Source: Oxalobacter aliiformigenes (GTDB lineage: Bacteria > Pseudomonadota > Gammaproteobacteria > Burkholderiales > Burkholderiaceae_D). From it: 64,000 nt of DNA. Position numbers and translations under genes: made by a program. The notes beneath the pieces were generated by a model that saw only the letters and a program-made list of their open reading frames with translations, was not told the origin of the DNA and did not search any database. The stretch is taken from NCBI RefSeq assembly GCF_027116575.1, contig NZ_CP098252.1:1488001-1552000 (forward strand). Reading direction: 5' to 3'. Positions 8,754 to 18,455 of this stretch are shown here, in pieces (positions within the stretch are counted from its first letter, which is position 1; every line of letters starts with the position of its first letter).

Positions 8754-9452
8754 ATGATCACCATCCGGAAATCGCAGGACAGAGGATATGCCGACCATGG
8801 CTGGCTGAAAACCTTCCATACCTTTTCATTTGCGCAATATTACGATCCACGTTTCATGGGATTCCGTTCGCTGCGTGTCATCAACGAGGATCGTGTCGCT
8901 GTCGGAAAGGGATTCGATTTGCATCCGCATGACAATATGGAAATCATTTCCTACGTTATTTCCGGTATGCTGGAACACAGGGACAACATGGGCAGCCATG
9001 AAATCATGAAAGCAGGCGAAGTCCAGCGTATCAGTGCCGGCAAAGGCATACTGCATAGTGAATACAACGGTTCAGCGAATGAAGAAGTTCATTTTCTGCA
9101 AATATGGATCATGCCCGATGAACGAAATGTCCGTCCGGAATATACCCAGGCATCGTTTACGGATATCGATCAGGACAGTCTGGTTCTGATCGCCAGCAAA
9201 ACGGCCCGCTACAATTCCATCTCGATTCACCAGGACGCCGACGTTTATGCCGCCAGACTGGAAAAGGGCAGTGTTATCGATCACGACATCGCCGACAAAA
9301 GAGGGGTATGGATCCAGATGATCAGCGGGGAAATGAGCATCAATGGAAAAGAAACCCTCCTGGCAGGCGATGGCGCCGCTATAGAAGATACCGGCCATCT
9401 GACGCTGGTGGCAACCCGAAATTCCCATTTTCTATTGTTTGACATGGCGTGA
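8754..9452 (+). CDS. Pirin family protein
   Basis: A 232-residue bicupin of the pirin family. The N-terminal cupin has 'HGWLKTFHTFSFAQYYD', 'LHPHDNMEIISYV' and 'GKGILHSE', which hold the metal-binding His and Glu residues of pirins. Some bacterial pirins act as quercetin dioxygenases or redox-sensitive regulators; the role here is unknown. The start at 8754 is chosen because GAAGGA precedes it by seven bases and the chain then begins in the usual family way (MITIRKSQDRG); a TTG 30 bases earlier is unlikely. A bidirectional terminator separates it from convergent rne. Confidence 0.9.
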   Translation: MITIRKSQDRGYADHGWLKTFHTFSFAQYYDPRFMGFRSLRVINEDRVAVGKGFDLHPHDNMEIISYVISGMLEHRDNMGSHEIMKAGEVQRISAGKGILHSEYNGSANEEVHFLQIWIMPDERNVRPEYTQASFTDIDQDSLVLIASKTARYNSISIHQDADVYAARLEKGSVIDHDIADKRGVWIQMISGEMSINGKETLLAGDGAAIEDTGHLTLVATRNSHFLLFDMA

Positions 9453-9582
9453 TCGTTTTCCGCTGCCGGCCTGCGACATTTCCGAACCGGATGGACAGTT
9501 CGATACTTCGCACATTTCATTGCGGTGCGACACCTCGCAAAAATCACGTCATTACGACAAGCAAGCGGACCTGAAAATCATA

Positions 9583-9611
9583 AAAAAACCGCGTTTTTCA
9601 CGCGGTTTTTT
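9583..9611. terminator. Bidirectional Rho-independent terminator, pirin / rne
   Basis: AAAAAACCGCG and CGCGGTTTTTT form an 11-bp perfect stem around a seven-base loop. The A/T tails give a U-run on either strand, so it can end both the pirin transcript and the convergent rne transcript. Confidence 0.9.
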
Positions 9612-9630
9612 CATTTCGGAAAAAGCGTCG

Positions 9631-12612
9631 TTATTCCTTTCGGGTATCCACCTGAATCAATGGGCCGTCATCGACAACAACGGGAGCTCTTCTTCTGCGA
9701 ACCGGCCGTCTGACCGTTTCCGTTTCTGACTGAATCCGGCTTTCCTGAACCTTCTTCATTTTCTCAGGATCGGTAGAAGCCATCGTCAGACCGGCTTCCG
9801 CCAGAATCCGTTCCAGTTCGGATACCGGATCGGCTGCGGGAACGGATACAGAAGAAGCCACGACATCCTTTCCGGCTTCAGCCTCACCTTCCGGGTCGAC
9901 AAGAACTCCCGCCGAATCCGTTTCAACCGATCCGGCGACAGGTTCCGTTACCGGTTCGGCAACCGGCTCTGCTACCGCTGCGACATCTTCCTGTTTCACT
10001 TCTTCGACAGGTGGCTCCGCTTCCACAACAACGGGCTGTACTTCCGTGACGACGGCTTCCACAATTTCAGCCGTTTTGGCCGGCACGACTTCAACTTCAG
10101 AAACGACCGGAACAACCTGAACGTCTGCGACGATGTCATCTGCCTTTTCGGCATAAACAGCAGTCTCATCCGTTTCGGCCGCTACGGCAGCATTTTCCGT
10201 CGAAGCGCGACGGCGTTTCGGATGGGAACGCCGGCTTTCACGACGCGGAGAAGCGGTTTCCTCTTCCGGATTCACCTGAACGGTATCGGCACCATCAGAG
10301 GATCCGTTTTCTCCAGCAACTTCCGTAACTTCCACAGAGGACATATCAACCACCGGCACTTCCGGAACAGGAACGGCGACAATGTTTTCGATATCCGCAT
10401 TCGGCATTTCAGTCTGTTCGGACGGTGTTTCGGCATTGGCATCCCGACGGCTGCGATTGCGTCCCCCGCGACGGCGGCGACGCCGGGTTTCGTCTTCATT
10501 ACCGACATCACCTGTACGTTCCTGTACCGGCATTTCCGTGACGACATCCGTTTCAGCGGCAACGATCTGGATGGCTTCGGATACCGGAACCAGTGCAGTC
10601 ACTTCCGGTTTCGCGACAACGGTTTCCAAAACTTCCGGCTTTACGGCATTTTCCTCACTTCTGGCCTGTTTGCGTTCTTCCCGCTGGCGTTGTTCACCTT
10701 TTTCGCCACGGGTCCTGCGCTGGCGGCCGGTTTTCGGTACCGTTGTTGCAGCGGCATCCTCATGCTCGGACGAGGAAGCCACTGCCGGCTGTGCTGTCCG
10801 GCTCTTTTCCTCACGTGCTTCACCCCGGCGGCTGCGGCTGCGTGAACGCTCGCCGTTTCGGCCCTTCCGTCCGTTTCTGGACGGCTGTTTCCCGGCAGGT
10901 TCTGCCGGTGCTTCAGTTTTGCCGATACCGAAAAAGCCCAGCAGACGGTCGAAAAATCCTTTCTCGGCAACGGCCGGAACCGGTGAATGATCGACCACCG
11001 GAGCCGGCATACCTTCCGGAATATTCTTGACGATCGCTTCCTGTGCCGGCTTGACCGGTTCTTTCTGGCGTTTGGAGAAACTCATGTCCACATCGGACTG
11101 TTCCGCCAGTTTGTAACTGACTTCCGGTTCTTCCAGACGCGGATCGTCATGCTTGATACGTTCCAGTTTGTAGTGTGGCGTTTCCAGATACTTGTTCGGT
11201 ATCAGAACGATCTTGACCTTGTGGCGCGATTCGATTTTCATGATCTCGCCACGTTTTTCATTGAGCAAAAACGCCGCGACATCGACCGGAATCTGGACAT
11301 GAATGACCGCCGAACTTTCCTTCATGGATTCTTCCTCGATAATCCGGAGAACCTGAAGGGCGGACGATTCCGTATCGCGAATATGTCCGGTTCCGTTACA
11401 GCGCGGGCAGGTGATATGGCTTCCTTCGGACAGGGAAGGGCGCAGCCGCTGGCGCGACAATTCCATCAGACCGAAACGGGTGATCTTGTCCATCTGGACG
11501 CGTGCCCTGTCATAATGCAGCGCTTCCTTCAGACGGGCCTCGATCTCACGCCGGTTTTTCGGCGATTCCATATCGATGAAATCGATCACGATCAGTCCGC
11601 CGAGATCGCGCAGACGCAGCTGGCGGGCGACTTCTTCGGCCGCCTCGCAATTGGTCGTGAACGCGGTTGTTTCGATATCCGTTCCGCGAGTGGAACGGGC
11701 CGAGTTGACGTCGATGGCGACCAGTGCCTCGGTATGGTCGATGACAATGGATCCCCCCGAAGGCAGGGAAACGACACGCGAGTAAGCCGATTCGATCTGG
11801 TGTTCGATCTGGAAACGTGAAAAAAGCGGGACACCATCCCGATACCGTTTCACCCGGTTGGCCATATCCGGCATGACATAACTCATGAACTGGCGGGCCT
11901 GTTCGTAGATTTCATCCGTATCGATCAGGATTTCGCCGATATCCGGCTGGAAATAATCGCGAATGGCACGTATGACCAGAGACGATTCGTGATAGATCAG
12001 AAAAGCGCCCGGAGCGGAAGAACCGGCACTCTCGATGGCATTCCAGAGTTGCAACAGATAATTCAGGTCCCACTGCAATTCCTCGACCGTACGGCCGATC
12101 CCGGCTGTACGGGCAATAATCGACATGCCCGGCGGCACATCCAGCTTGTCCATCGTTTCACGCAGTTCCTGACGCTCCTCGCCTTCGACACGCCGTGAAA
12201 CACCACCACCACGCGGATTGTTCGGCATGAGCACCAGATAGCGGCCGGCCAGTGAAATGAACGTGGTCAGAGCCGCCCCCTTGTTGCCGCGTTCTTCCTT
12301 TTCGACCTGAACCATGATTTCCTGACCTTCCGTCAGGGCGTCCCTGATAGTGGCATTGCGGACATCCACTCCTTCCCTGAACAGGGAACGGGCCACTTCC
12401 TTGAATGGCAGAAAACCGTGACGGTCTTCGCCATAGTTGACGAAACAGGCCTCAAGGGAAGGTTCGATCCGGGTAATGACTGCCTTGTAGATATTGGATT
12501 TGTGCAACTCACGGGCATTCGATTCGATATCGATATCGATCAGTTTCTGCCCGTCGACAATCGCAACGCGCAGCTCCTCCTGCTGCGTTGCGTTGAACAA
12601 CATACGTTTCAT
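9631..12612 (-). CDS. rne: Ribonuclease E
   Basis: A 993-residue endoribonuclease that initiates mRNA decay and processes rRNA and tRNA at the inner membrane. The S1 RNA-binding domain lies around residues 35-120. The catalytic DNase-I-like subdomain has D301 in 'VAIDVNSARSTRG' and D344 in 'DLGGLIVIDF', nearly the same numbering as E. coli D303 and D346. The Zn-link is 'CPRCNGTG' (C402, C405). From about residue 520 the chain is low-complexity, with Arg-rich blocks and then a Val/Glu/Pro-rich tail, the usual disordered degradosome-scaffold region. It is a single-gene minus-strand unit with a long upstream region. Confidence 0.95.
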   Translation of the reverse strand: MKRMLFNATQQEELRVAIVDGQKLIDIDIESNARELHKSNIYKAVITRIEPSLEACFVNYGEDRHGFLPFKEVARSLFREGVDVRNATIRDALTEGQEIMVQVEKEERGNKGAALTTFISLAGRYLVLMPNNPRGGGVSRRVEGEERQELRETMDKLDVPPGMSIIARTAGIGRTVEELQWDLNYLLQLWNAIESAGSSAPGAFLIYHESSLVIRAIRDYFQPDIGEILIDTDEIYEQARQFMSYVMPDMANRVKRYRDGVPLFSRFQIEHQIESAYSRVVSLPSGGSIVIDHTEALVAIDVNSARSTRGTDIETTAFTTNCEAAEEVARQLRLRDLGGLIVIDFIDMESPKNRREIEARLKEALHYDRARVQMDKITRFGLMELSRQRLRPSLSEGSHITCPRCNGTGHIRDTESSALQVLRIIEEESMKESSAVIHVQIPVDVAAFLLNEKRGEIMKIESRHKVKIVLIPNKYLETPHYKLERIKHDDPRLEEPEVSYKLAEQSDVDMSFSKRQKEPVKPAQEAIVKNIPEGMPAPVVDHSPVPAVAEKGFFDRLLGFFGIGKTEAPAEPAGKQPSRNGRKGRNGERSRSRSRRGEAREEKSRTAQPAVASSSEHEDAAATTVPKTGRQRRTRGEKGEQRQREERKQARSEENAVKPEVLETVVAKPEVTALVPVSEAIQIVAAETDVVTEMPVQERTGDVGNEDETRRRRRRGGRNRSRRDANAETPSEQTEMPNADIENIVAVPVPEVPVVDMSSVEVTEVAGENGSSDGADTVQVNPEEETASPRRESRRSHPKRRRASTENAAVAAETDETAVYAEKADDIVADVQVVPVVSEVEVVPAKTAEIVEAVVTEVQPVVVEAEPPVEEVKQEDVAAVAEPVAEPVTEPVAGSVETDSAGVLVDPEGEAEAGKDVVASSVSVPAADPVSELERILAEAGLTMASTDPEKMKKVQESRIQSETETVRRPVRRRRAPVVVDDGPLIQVDTRKE

Positions 12613-13156
12613 AAATACACTCCGTGGCCCGAGGGCCCATATTCCTTAAACGATACGCTCGGAAGCGACGTCGCAAATCAATCGGGTGTACACACGGAAA
12701 AGGCTGGACGGAGGACGGGCATCGGGCAGGCGAAGACGGCAAAGGCCGCCCGCGTCGCCCGACGAGCGGGGATGGGGTCGATCAATTTCAAGGTTAGCGA
12801 TTACGCCTGCAATATGCATTTCATTCAATAAACAGACAATGCGATGAAAAGGGCAAATCAGAGCCAAACGACATCAAAATTTTTCGGTTACCAAACACAT
12901 CACGACACAAGCAGCAAACCGTTTCTGCTTGTCCTTCAAATCCTTTGTATCCAGACGCAAAATCCTCATTCCGGCATTCCGTCCGGCTAACGCTGTGGCG
13001 TCAGCCTGGATCCCATACTGAAATGGCGCGTACACATCTTTTCCATTGAATTTGTCTCAAACCGGGCCAATGGATGCCGCAACTGTGTAGAATGATTCTT
13101 TTTATTGTACACAGACGGGCCGGAAATTGCCGGCCGATTCAGGATTATATAGATAA
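12613..13156. other. rne / rluC divergent intergenic region
   Basis: This 544-base region lies between two divergent RNA-metabolism genes and must include the long rne 5' leader, which in well-studied proteobacteria is the target of RNase E autoregulation. Whether the same control works here is inference. I see no gene, no clear terminator and no recognised RNA motif. Confidence 0.5.
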
Positions 13157-14176
13157 ATGACCCCGACTCATAGAGGCAATGTCAGTAAAAACGTTGAAAA
13201 ACAGGTCGATACTGGTGACAATTCACAAATGAAACCGGTTCGGCTGGTAACCGTGACGGAAAACCAGGACGGACAACGCATCGATAATTATCTCTTCAGG
13301 ATATTCAAGGGCGTTCCGAAAAGCCATGTTTACCGCATCCTCCGGTCCGGAGAAGTGCGTGTCAACAAAAAACGGATCGACCAGACATACCGGCTGCAAG
13401 CCGGAGACATCATCCGCATTCCGCCAGTCAAGACAGCCGAACGGGAAGAAAAACGCATACCGGATGCCCGTTTCGATATCCTGTACGAGGATGACAGCAT
13501 TCTGGTCATCAACAAACCGGCAGGTGTCGCAGTCCACGGCGGTTCCGGCGTATCCTTCGGTGTCATCGAGCAATTGCGTGCCATGCGGCCGGAAGCGAAA
13601 TTTCTGGAACTCGTCCACCGGCTGGACAAGGAAACGTCCGGCATTCTCGTTCTGGCCAAAAAACGGTCGGCCCTGACACGGCTGCATGAACAGATCCGCG
13701 AGGGGGCCATTGACAAGCGTTATCAGGCACTGGTGCATGGAAACTGGAAAAACCAGAGACAGCACGTCAGGCTGCCATTACTGAAATACCATACCACCGA
13801 CGGTGAACGGCGTGTACGGGTCGATGCGGCAGGACAGGCGTCTCATACCGTTTTCAACGTACTGAGACATTATCCGGACTTCACCTTGCTGGAAGCGGAA
13901 CTGAAAACAGGACGGACCCACCAGATCCGTGTCCATCTGGCCTCGTCGGGTTTTGTCATTGCCGGAGACGAGAAATACGGCGATTACGAACTGAACCGGC
14001 AATTGCAAAAAGGGAAAAAAGGAGAAGATGCCTTAAAACGCATGTTCCTGCATGCCTGCAAAATCACGTTTGTTCACCCCGAAACGGGAAAACCGGTCAC
14101 GATCACCGCACCATTACCCGATGAATGTGCCGGCTATCTGAAAACACTGGAGTCCGGAAACAGCAAAAAAACATGA
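13157..14176 (+). CDS. rluC: 23S rRNA pseudouridine synthase RluC
   Basis: A 339-residue RluA-family pseudouridine synthase that modifies 23S rRNA at the RluC sites (E. coli positions 955, 2504 and 2580). An N-terminal S4 RNA-binding domain covers about residues 40-90. The catalytic motif is 'HRLDKETSGILVLAKK' with D157, and 'GRTHQIRVHLASSGF' follows near the end of the fold. The first ATG gives an N-terminal extension of about 24 residues; M25 (13229) is an alternative start. The divergent pairing with rne is the common Burkholderiales arrangement. Confidence 0.93.
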   Translation: MTPTHRGNVSKNVEKQVDTGDNSQMKPVRLVTVTENQDGQRIDNYLFRIFKGVPKSHVYRILRSGEVRVNKKRIDQTYRLQAGDIIRIPPVKTAEREEKRIPDARFDILYEDDSILVINKPAGVAVHGGSGVSFGVIEQLRAMRPEAKFLELVHRLDKETSGILVLAKKRSALTRLHEQIREGAIDKRYQALVHGNWKNQRQHVRLPLLKYHTTDGERRVRVDAAGQASHTVFNVLRHYPDFTLLEAELKTGRTHQIRVHLASSGFVIAGDEKYGDYELNRQLQKGKKGEDALKRMFLHACKITFVHPETGKPVTITAPLPDECAGYLKTLESGNSKKT

Positions 14177-14265
14177 AAAATTTACGGTAAAATTCACATT
14201 CGACAAATCATTCCAGTGGCTCCGTCCGTGGCCTGAAAACCGGATGGATACCACTAACGACCAAT

Positions 14266-14925
14266 ATGCCAAAACAGAAATTCGACCTGATCGTCTTCGA
14301 CTGGGACGGTACCCTGATGGACAGTACAGCCGCCATTGTCAAAAGCCTTCAGGATGCCGCGCTCGATCTGGGATTGCCGATGCCCGAAAAAAAACGGGCC
14401 GCCCATGTCATCGGCCTTGGTCTCAAAGAGGCTCTGGAAACCGTCCTGCCGGATCTGGCGCCCGAATATTATCCGAAACTGGTCGACCGATACCGCATCC
14501 ATTTCCTGACAAACAACCCGAAAACCACGCTTTTCGATGGCGTGAAAACCATGCTGGACGATCTGAAAAACCAGAATTACCTGCTTGCGGTAGCGACGGG
14601 CAAGAGTAGGGCAGGACTGAACCGCGCCATTAACGAAACGGGTCTGCAAGGTTATTTCGACGCCAGTCGTACAGCGGACGAAACCTGGTCGAAGCCGCAT
14701 CCGGCCATGCTGCTCGAGCTGACCGAGGAACTCGGCGAACCCATGAACCGTACGGTCATGATCGGCGACACCACACACGATTTGCAAATGGCGAACAATG
14801 CCGGCGCGGCCGGAATCGCCGTACAATACGGGGCACACTCCGCGGCCGAACTGCAAAAGCTGCATCCGATATATGCAGCCGGTTCGGTTCCGGATCTGCA
14901 CCACTGGCTCAATGAAAATGCATAA
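14266..14925 (+). CDS. HAD-IA phosphatase, phosphoglycolate-phosphatase-like
   Basis: A 219-residue haloacid-dehalogenase hydrolase. Motif I is 'DWDGTLMDS' (nucleophile D12), motif II the Thr of 'AVATGKSRAGL', motif III the Lys of 'WSKPHP', and motif IV 'MIGDTTHDLQMA'. This resembles the Gph-like phosphatases found between rluC and the S49 peptidase in many Burkholderiales. The substrate cannot be told from sequence. It lies 89 bases after rluC and 26 bases before the peptidase gene, likely one operon. Confidence 0.88.
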   Translation: MPKQKFDLIVFDWDGTLMDSTAAIVKSLQDAALDLGLPMPEKKRAAHVIGLGLKEALETVLPDLAPEYYPKLVDRYRIHFLTNNPKTTLFDGVKTMLDDLKNQNYLLAVATGKSRAGLNRAINETGLQGYFDASRTADETWSKPHPAMLLELTEELGEPMNRTVMIGDTTHDLQMANNAGAAGIAVQYGAHSAAELQKLHPIYAAGSVPDLHHWLNENA

Positions 14926-14951
14926 CCCCTTACTCACAAAACGGGACTGTC

Positions 14952-15899
14952 ATGAGTGAAAACAACTGGGAACGCGACGTTCTCGAAAAACTGATGCTCC
15001 AAACTCTCAAGGAACAGCGTGTCCGTCGCCGCTGGGGTATCTTCTTCAAACTGACGACCATTTTTCTGGTCATATTCGTCATTGCCTCGATCAAAAATCT
15101 TTTCCTTACCGAAAGCGACGGTACGCCGGTCCAGGCCCATACGGCCATGATCGAAATCAAGGGAACCATCGAAGCGTCCGGAAACGCTTCTGCCGGGAAC
15201 ATCATCAAGGCTCTGAACAAGGCCTATGAAGAACCGATGGCAACCGGCGTTATCCTGAAAATCAACAGTCCGGGCGGCAGTCCGGTCCAGGCCGGCATGA
15301 TTTATGATGAAATCCGGCGCCTGCGAAAGGTCCATCCTGACAAACCGCTGTATGTCGTCGTCGAGGAACTGTGCGCTTCCGGCGGTTACTATATTGCCGC
15401 AGCAGCCGACAGGATTTATGTGGACAAAGCCAGCATCGTCGGCTCGATCGGTGTGATGATCAACGGATTCGGCATGACGGGCCTGATGGACAAACTCGGT
15501 ATCGAACGCCGCCTGCTGACTGCCGGAGAATACAAGGGATTCCTCGACCCGTTCAGCCCACAGACACCGCAACAGGTCCAGTACGCCCAGTCCATGCTGA
15601 ACCAGATTCACCGGCAGTTCATCGAAGCGGTTCGTGCCGGTCGGGGAGAACGTCTGAAAGAAAACCGGGAAATCTATAGCGGACTTGTCTTTTTGGGACC
15701 CGAAGCGATCAGACTCGGACTGGCCGATGAACTGGGAACGGTGGAAAGCGTTGCCCGTGATATCATCAAATCGCCTGAAATCGTCGATTACACCGAACAG
15801 GAAAAACTGGCCGATCGGGTACTGAAAAAATTCGGAGCATCTGTCGGTTACGGTGCCGCCAAGGCCGGCCTGGGCTGGAATCCCGTTTCATGGCAATGA
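14952..15899 (+). CDS. S49 family signal peptide peptidase (SppA-type)
   Basis: A 315-residue membrane-anchored serine peptidase of the short SppA type, thought to clear signal peptides from the inner membrane. A basic N-terminus is followed by one transmembrane segment (about residues 31-50). 'INSPGGSP' and 'ELCASGGYYIAAAADRIYVD' hold the catalytic Ser and substrate-binding strand, followed by 'SIVGSIGVM'. The C-terminal helices match the family. It is the last member of the rluC-HAD-sppA run; after it come unrelated small exported proteins. Confidence 0.9.
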   Translation: MSENNWERDVLEKLMLQTLKEQRVRRRWGIFFKLTTIFLVIFVIASIKNLFLTESDGTPVQAHTAMIEIKGTIEASGNASAGNIIKALNKAYEEPMATGVILKINSPGGSPVQAGMIYDEIRRLRKVHPDKPLYVVVEELCASGGYYIAAAADRIYVDKASIVGSIGVMINGFGMTGLMDKLGIERRLLTAGEYKGFLDPFSPQTPQQVQYAQSMLNQIHRQFIEAVRAGRGERLKENREIYSGLVFLGPEAIRLGLADELGTVESVARDIIKSPEIVDYTEQEKLADRVLKKFGASVGYGAAKAGLGWNPVSWQ

Positions 15900-16048
15900 T
15901 TTTCCGGCAAACGGCTGCCAAAACCCGGGAGAACTGACGACGGACATTTAGCAAATCCGCGATTACCTGTTACTATTGGGTAATCGATGCAAAAAAGTGC
16001 CTGAAGCATGACGATGGCAACTTTTATATGCTCTATGGAGACTGTGGC

Positions 16049-16522
16049 ATGGCAAAGAATATTTTTTCAGGAACGCTGGCCGGCATGGCCGTCCTGTTGT
16101 CGACCCTGGGTCCGGCAATTGCCGGTGATACTGCCACAGCAGCGAAAAACGGAAGCGAGCTGTCTCCAAGACAACAACAGGCCATCCGGAACGCCTTTTC
16201 CAGACTGGATGAGGGAGAGCGTCAAATGACAATGGAATGGAGTGATGCCAAAAAAGTTTCGGAAACCATGTGCCGTCCCGCCGCTCTCCGGTATTTCAGA
16301 AAACAGTACAGGGAAACCGACCGGGTATTTCTCGGTACCGTAAAAAGCGACAGCCTGAAACTGCAAGGCAACCGACAATTGACCGGAACCGGACAGTTCC
16401 GCGAGGGATACAACTGGCATTATTTCACTTTCGAATGCCAGCTGAATCCGGCAACAGGCTATGCCGTATCATTCAAGGCAGACATAACGAAAACCGAAAG
16501 TTACAGACGACAGTCCCTCTGA
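16049..16522 (+). CDS. Small exported protein, DUF930-like
   Basis: A 157-residue protein with a Sec signal peptide (MAKNIFSG, then a hydrophobic run ending near 'AIAGD'). The mature part has two Cys ('METMCRPAA'-type position and 'FTFECQL') and a 'GQFREGYNWHYFTFEC' segment that recalls DUF930; I have not confirmed that assignment. The start at 16049 is taken because GGAG precedes it by eight bases, rather than an ATG 21 bases earlier. Function is unknown. The following gene also encodes an exported protein and begins about 26 bases later. Confidence 0.65.
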   Translation: MAKNIFSGTLAGMAVLLSTLGPAIAGDTATAAKNGSELSPRQQQAIRNAFSRLDEGERQMTMEWSDAKKVSETMCRPAALRYFRKQYRETDRVFLGTVKSDSLKLQGNRQLTGTGQFREGYNWHYFTFECQLNPATGYAVSFKADITKTESYRRQSL

Positions 16523-16547
16523 GGGAAAGTCAGTGAACAGGAATATC

Positions 16548-17279
16548 ATGCACAAACGCGATATTGCCAACATTTTGTTTATCACCTGTGTTCTGGCACT
16601 GCCGGCCGGACCGGCAACAGCCGAAACAACCGAACCGCCCTTGAATCCTGCCGATGCTCCTTCGGAATGCCGCAAGGACAGTGATGTCATCGACATCAAT
16701 CTGTTACGCAAACGGCTCATGGAAACTCCCCGCCAGATCAATACCTGGATCGACAACACCTACGGTTTCCGGTTTGTATATCCATCCCACCTCAAACCTT
16801 CCAGACAATTCGAACCGGGATATCTCGAAAACGGCAGCTGGAGCTGGTTCAGCGAAAAAGACAAGGGGTTTCCTCTGGTTTCGCTGGCCTTGCCGGGAAC
16901 ACCCCAGAAAACGACCGTTGCCGAAATCCGGATCGGAGTCAGCGAAGACCCCGTGACGGTCCGGCAATGTCGCAACCTGCCCCCAAACGCCACGCCGGAC
17001 AGTCTCAAGACATTCCGGCACAAGGACAATATTTATACCTTTTTCAGCGGAAGCGATGCCGCCATGAACAAATCGATTTCCGTCCAGGCATATCGCACCG
17101 TCCATCGCGACCGGTGCTACTCCATCGAGCTGATGGTTTATGGAACGAATCCGGATGCAGTGGATCCACCGGATTATGCCGCCATGAAACCTGACGAAGC
17201 CATGACCCGCCTGACCAGTCTGTGGCGACAGATGGATTTCCAGTGGCTGCCCGATATGCCGGTCCGGAAAGAAAAATGA
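16548..17279 (+). CDS. Exported protein of unknown function
   Basis: About 243 residues with a clear Sec signal peptide (MHKRDIANILFI, ending near 'GPATAE'). The mature protein has a Pro-rich start and several scattered Cys ('SECRK', 'RQCRN', 'DRCYS') that could form disulfides in the periplasm. I recognise no family. The ATG at 16548 has AGGA five bases before it; an upstream GTG at 16533 with GAGGGA is the alternative. Its TGA overlaps the ATG of the PIG-L deacetylase gene (ATGA), so the two are translationally coupled. Confidence 0.7.
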   Translation: MHKRDIANILFITCVLALPAGPATAETTEPPLNPADAPSECRKDSDVIDINLLRKRLMETPRQINTWIDNTYGFRFVYPSHLKPSRQFEPGYLENGSWSWFSEKDKGFPLVSLALPGTPQKTTVAEIRIGVSEDPVTVRQCRNLPPNATPDSLKTFRHKDNIYTFFSGSDAAMNKSISVQAYRTVHRDRCYSIELMVYGTNPDAVDPPDYAAMKPDEAMTRLTSLWRQMDFQWLPDMPVRKEK

Positions 17280-18052
17280 TCATGCTGCTCATTGCCGCAG
17301 TCCTTTTGGCAAGCCTCGTTCTGGCCGTTTTCCTTGTCTACAGGCATATGGGAAACAAAAAAACGGACTTGCGCATGAAACAGCTCGAAAAGCCTGTCGC
17401 CAAACTGCTCGATACCGTCGACCTCGACAGGGCGGAAAAGCTGATGATCGTCGCTCATCCCGATGATGAAACCATCTGGGGAGGAGGGCATCTTTTGCAG
17501 GACACGGGACGCTATCTGGTCGTATGCATCACCGCCGGTACGGATTCCGTCAGGGATGAGGAACTGAAAAACGCCATGGCAATCTGTCAGGCCCAGTATC
17601 TCAAACTGGGATTTCCCGACCTCGACCGGCAACAGAAACAGGATCGCTGGAAAACGGCCGGCACCGACATCAAAGCCACTCTTGAAATCATCATGACGGC
17701 CAAAGACTGGCAATCGATCGTGACTCACAATCCCCGTGGAGAATACGGACACCGGCATCACAAAATGACCAGCCGCTTCGTCACAAATGCTTTCAGAAAA
17801 CGGATCGCCAAAGACAATCTGTTTTATTTCGGCATTTACTACAAACCCCGTTACCGTAAAAAACTCCGGCGGCACCAACCGTTACCTGCCGATATCGCCG
17901 ACCTGAAAATATCGGGAATGCTTCCGGAATATCCCAGCCAGGCCGGCCCGCGCAAATCCTACGAACACATGTTCCACTATGAGGACTGGGTGAAATACCG
18001 TGACTGGAACGGTTTCACGACTTTTTTGAGAAGCAAAAACATCATTCCGTAA
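17276..18052 (+). CDS. PIG-L / LmbE family deacetylase, membrane-anchored
   Basis: A 258-residue protein with an N-terminal transmembrane helix (MIMLLIAAVLLASLVLAVF) followed by a PIG-L/LmbE domain. The zinc and catalytic motif 'AHPDDETIWGGG' starts the domain and 'NPRGEYGHRHH' supplies the later His ligand. The family removes acetyl groups from N-acetylglucosamine-type conjugates; the substrate here is unknown. The start overlaps the stop of the preceding gene (ATGA at 17276), which I prefer over an ATG 54 bases earlier inside that gene. Confidence 0.85.
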   Translation: MIMLLIAAVLLASLVLAVFLVYRHMGNKKTDLRMKQLEKPVAKLLDTVDLDRAEKLMIVAHPDDETIWGGGHLLQDTGRYLVVCITAGTDSVRDEELKNAMAICQAQYLKLGFPDLDRQQKQDRWKTAGTDIKATLEIIMTAKDWQSIVTHNPRGEYGHRHHKMTSRFVTNAFRKRIAKDNLFYFGIYYKPRYRKKLRRHQPLPADIADLKISGMLPEYPSQAGPRKSYEHMFHYEDWVKYRDWNGFTTFLRSKNIIP

Positions 18053-18455
18053 AATACCCGGCAGGGATTTTCACGACACTCAGTCCATGACGTTTTACAC
18101 AGTCTCCGAAATACGGCCATCAACTTCCATACTTCCGTAGGCAAAAGGCATTCCAGTCACGTTGGGGCCAATCCTGTACCAGAATGGGAATACAGGATTG
18201 GCACACACCGGCAACCCACATCTGCGAATACATGCCAGTCCAAACACCGACCTCCACCGGGGCGATACCATCAGCGATTTCATCCGGTTACCGTCACCAT
18301 GACAATCATGGAAATACTATCATTGGCGACATCTATATATACATATTCAATATAAATAAGAAACAAAAAAAGTATTTTTTATATATCTGACAAAGCGCTA
18401 CACTTTCCGGAAACAAAAGGGATATCTCCCGTCAACGATAACAGAAGGTGCTGTT
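18053..18455. other. Intergenic region with an AT-rich stretch
   Basis: About 400 bases between the PIG-L gene and the BASS transporter. The right half (about 18320-18400) is strongly AT-rich with repeated TATA/ATAT strings and probably contains the transporter promoter. I see no gene, terminator or known RNA in it. Confidence 0.5.

Noticed and set aside
10222-11820. Plus-strand frames antisense to rne, including Phe/Arg-rich chains
   Set aside because: The sequence composition follows directly from the low-complexity tail of RNase E on the other strand.
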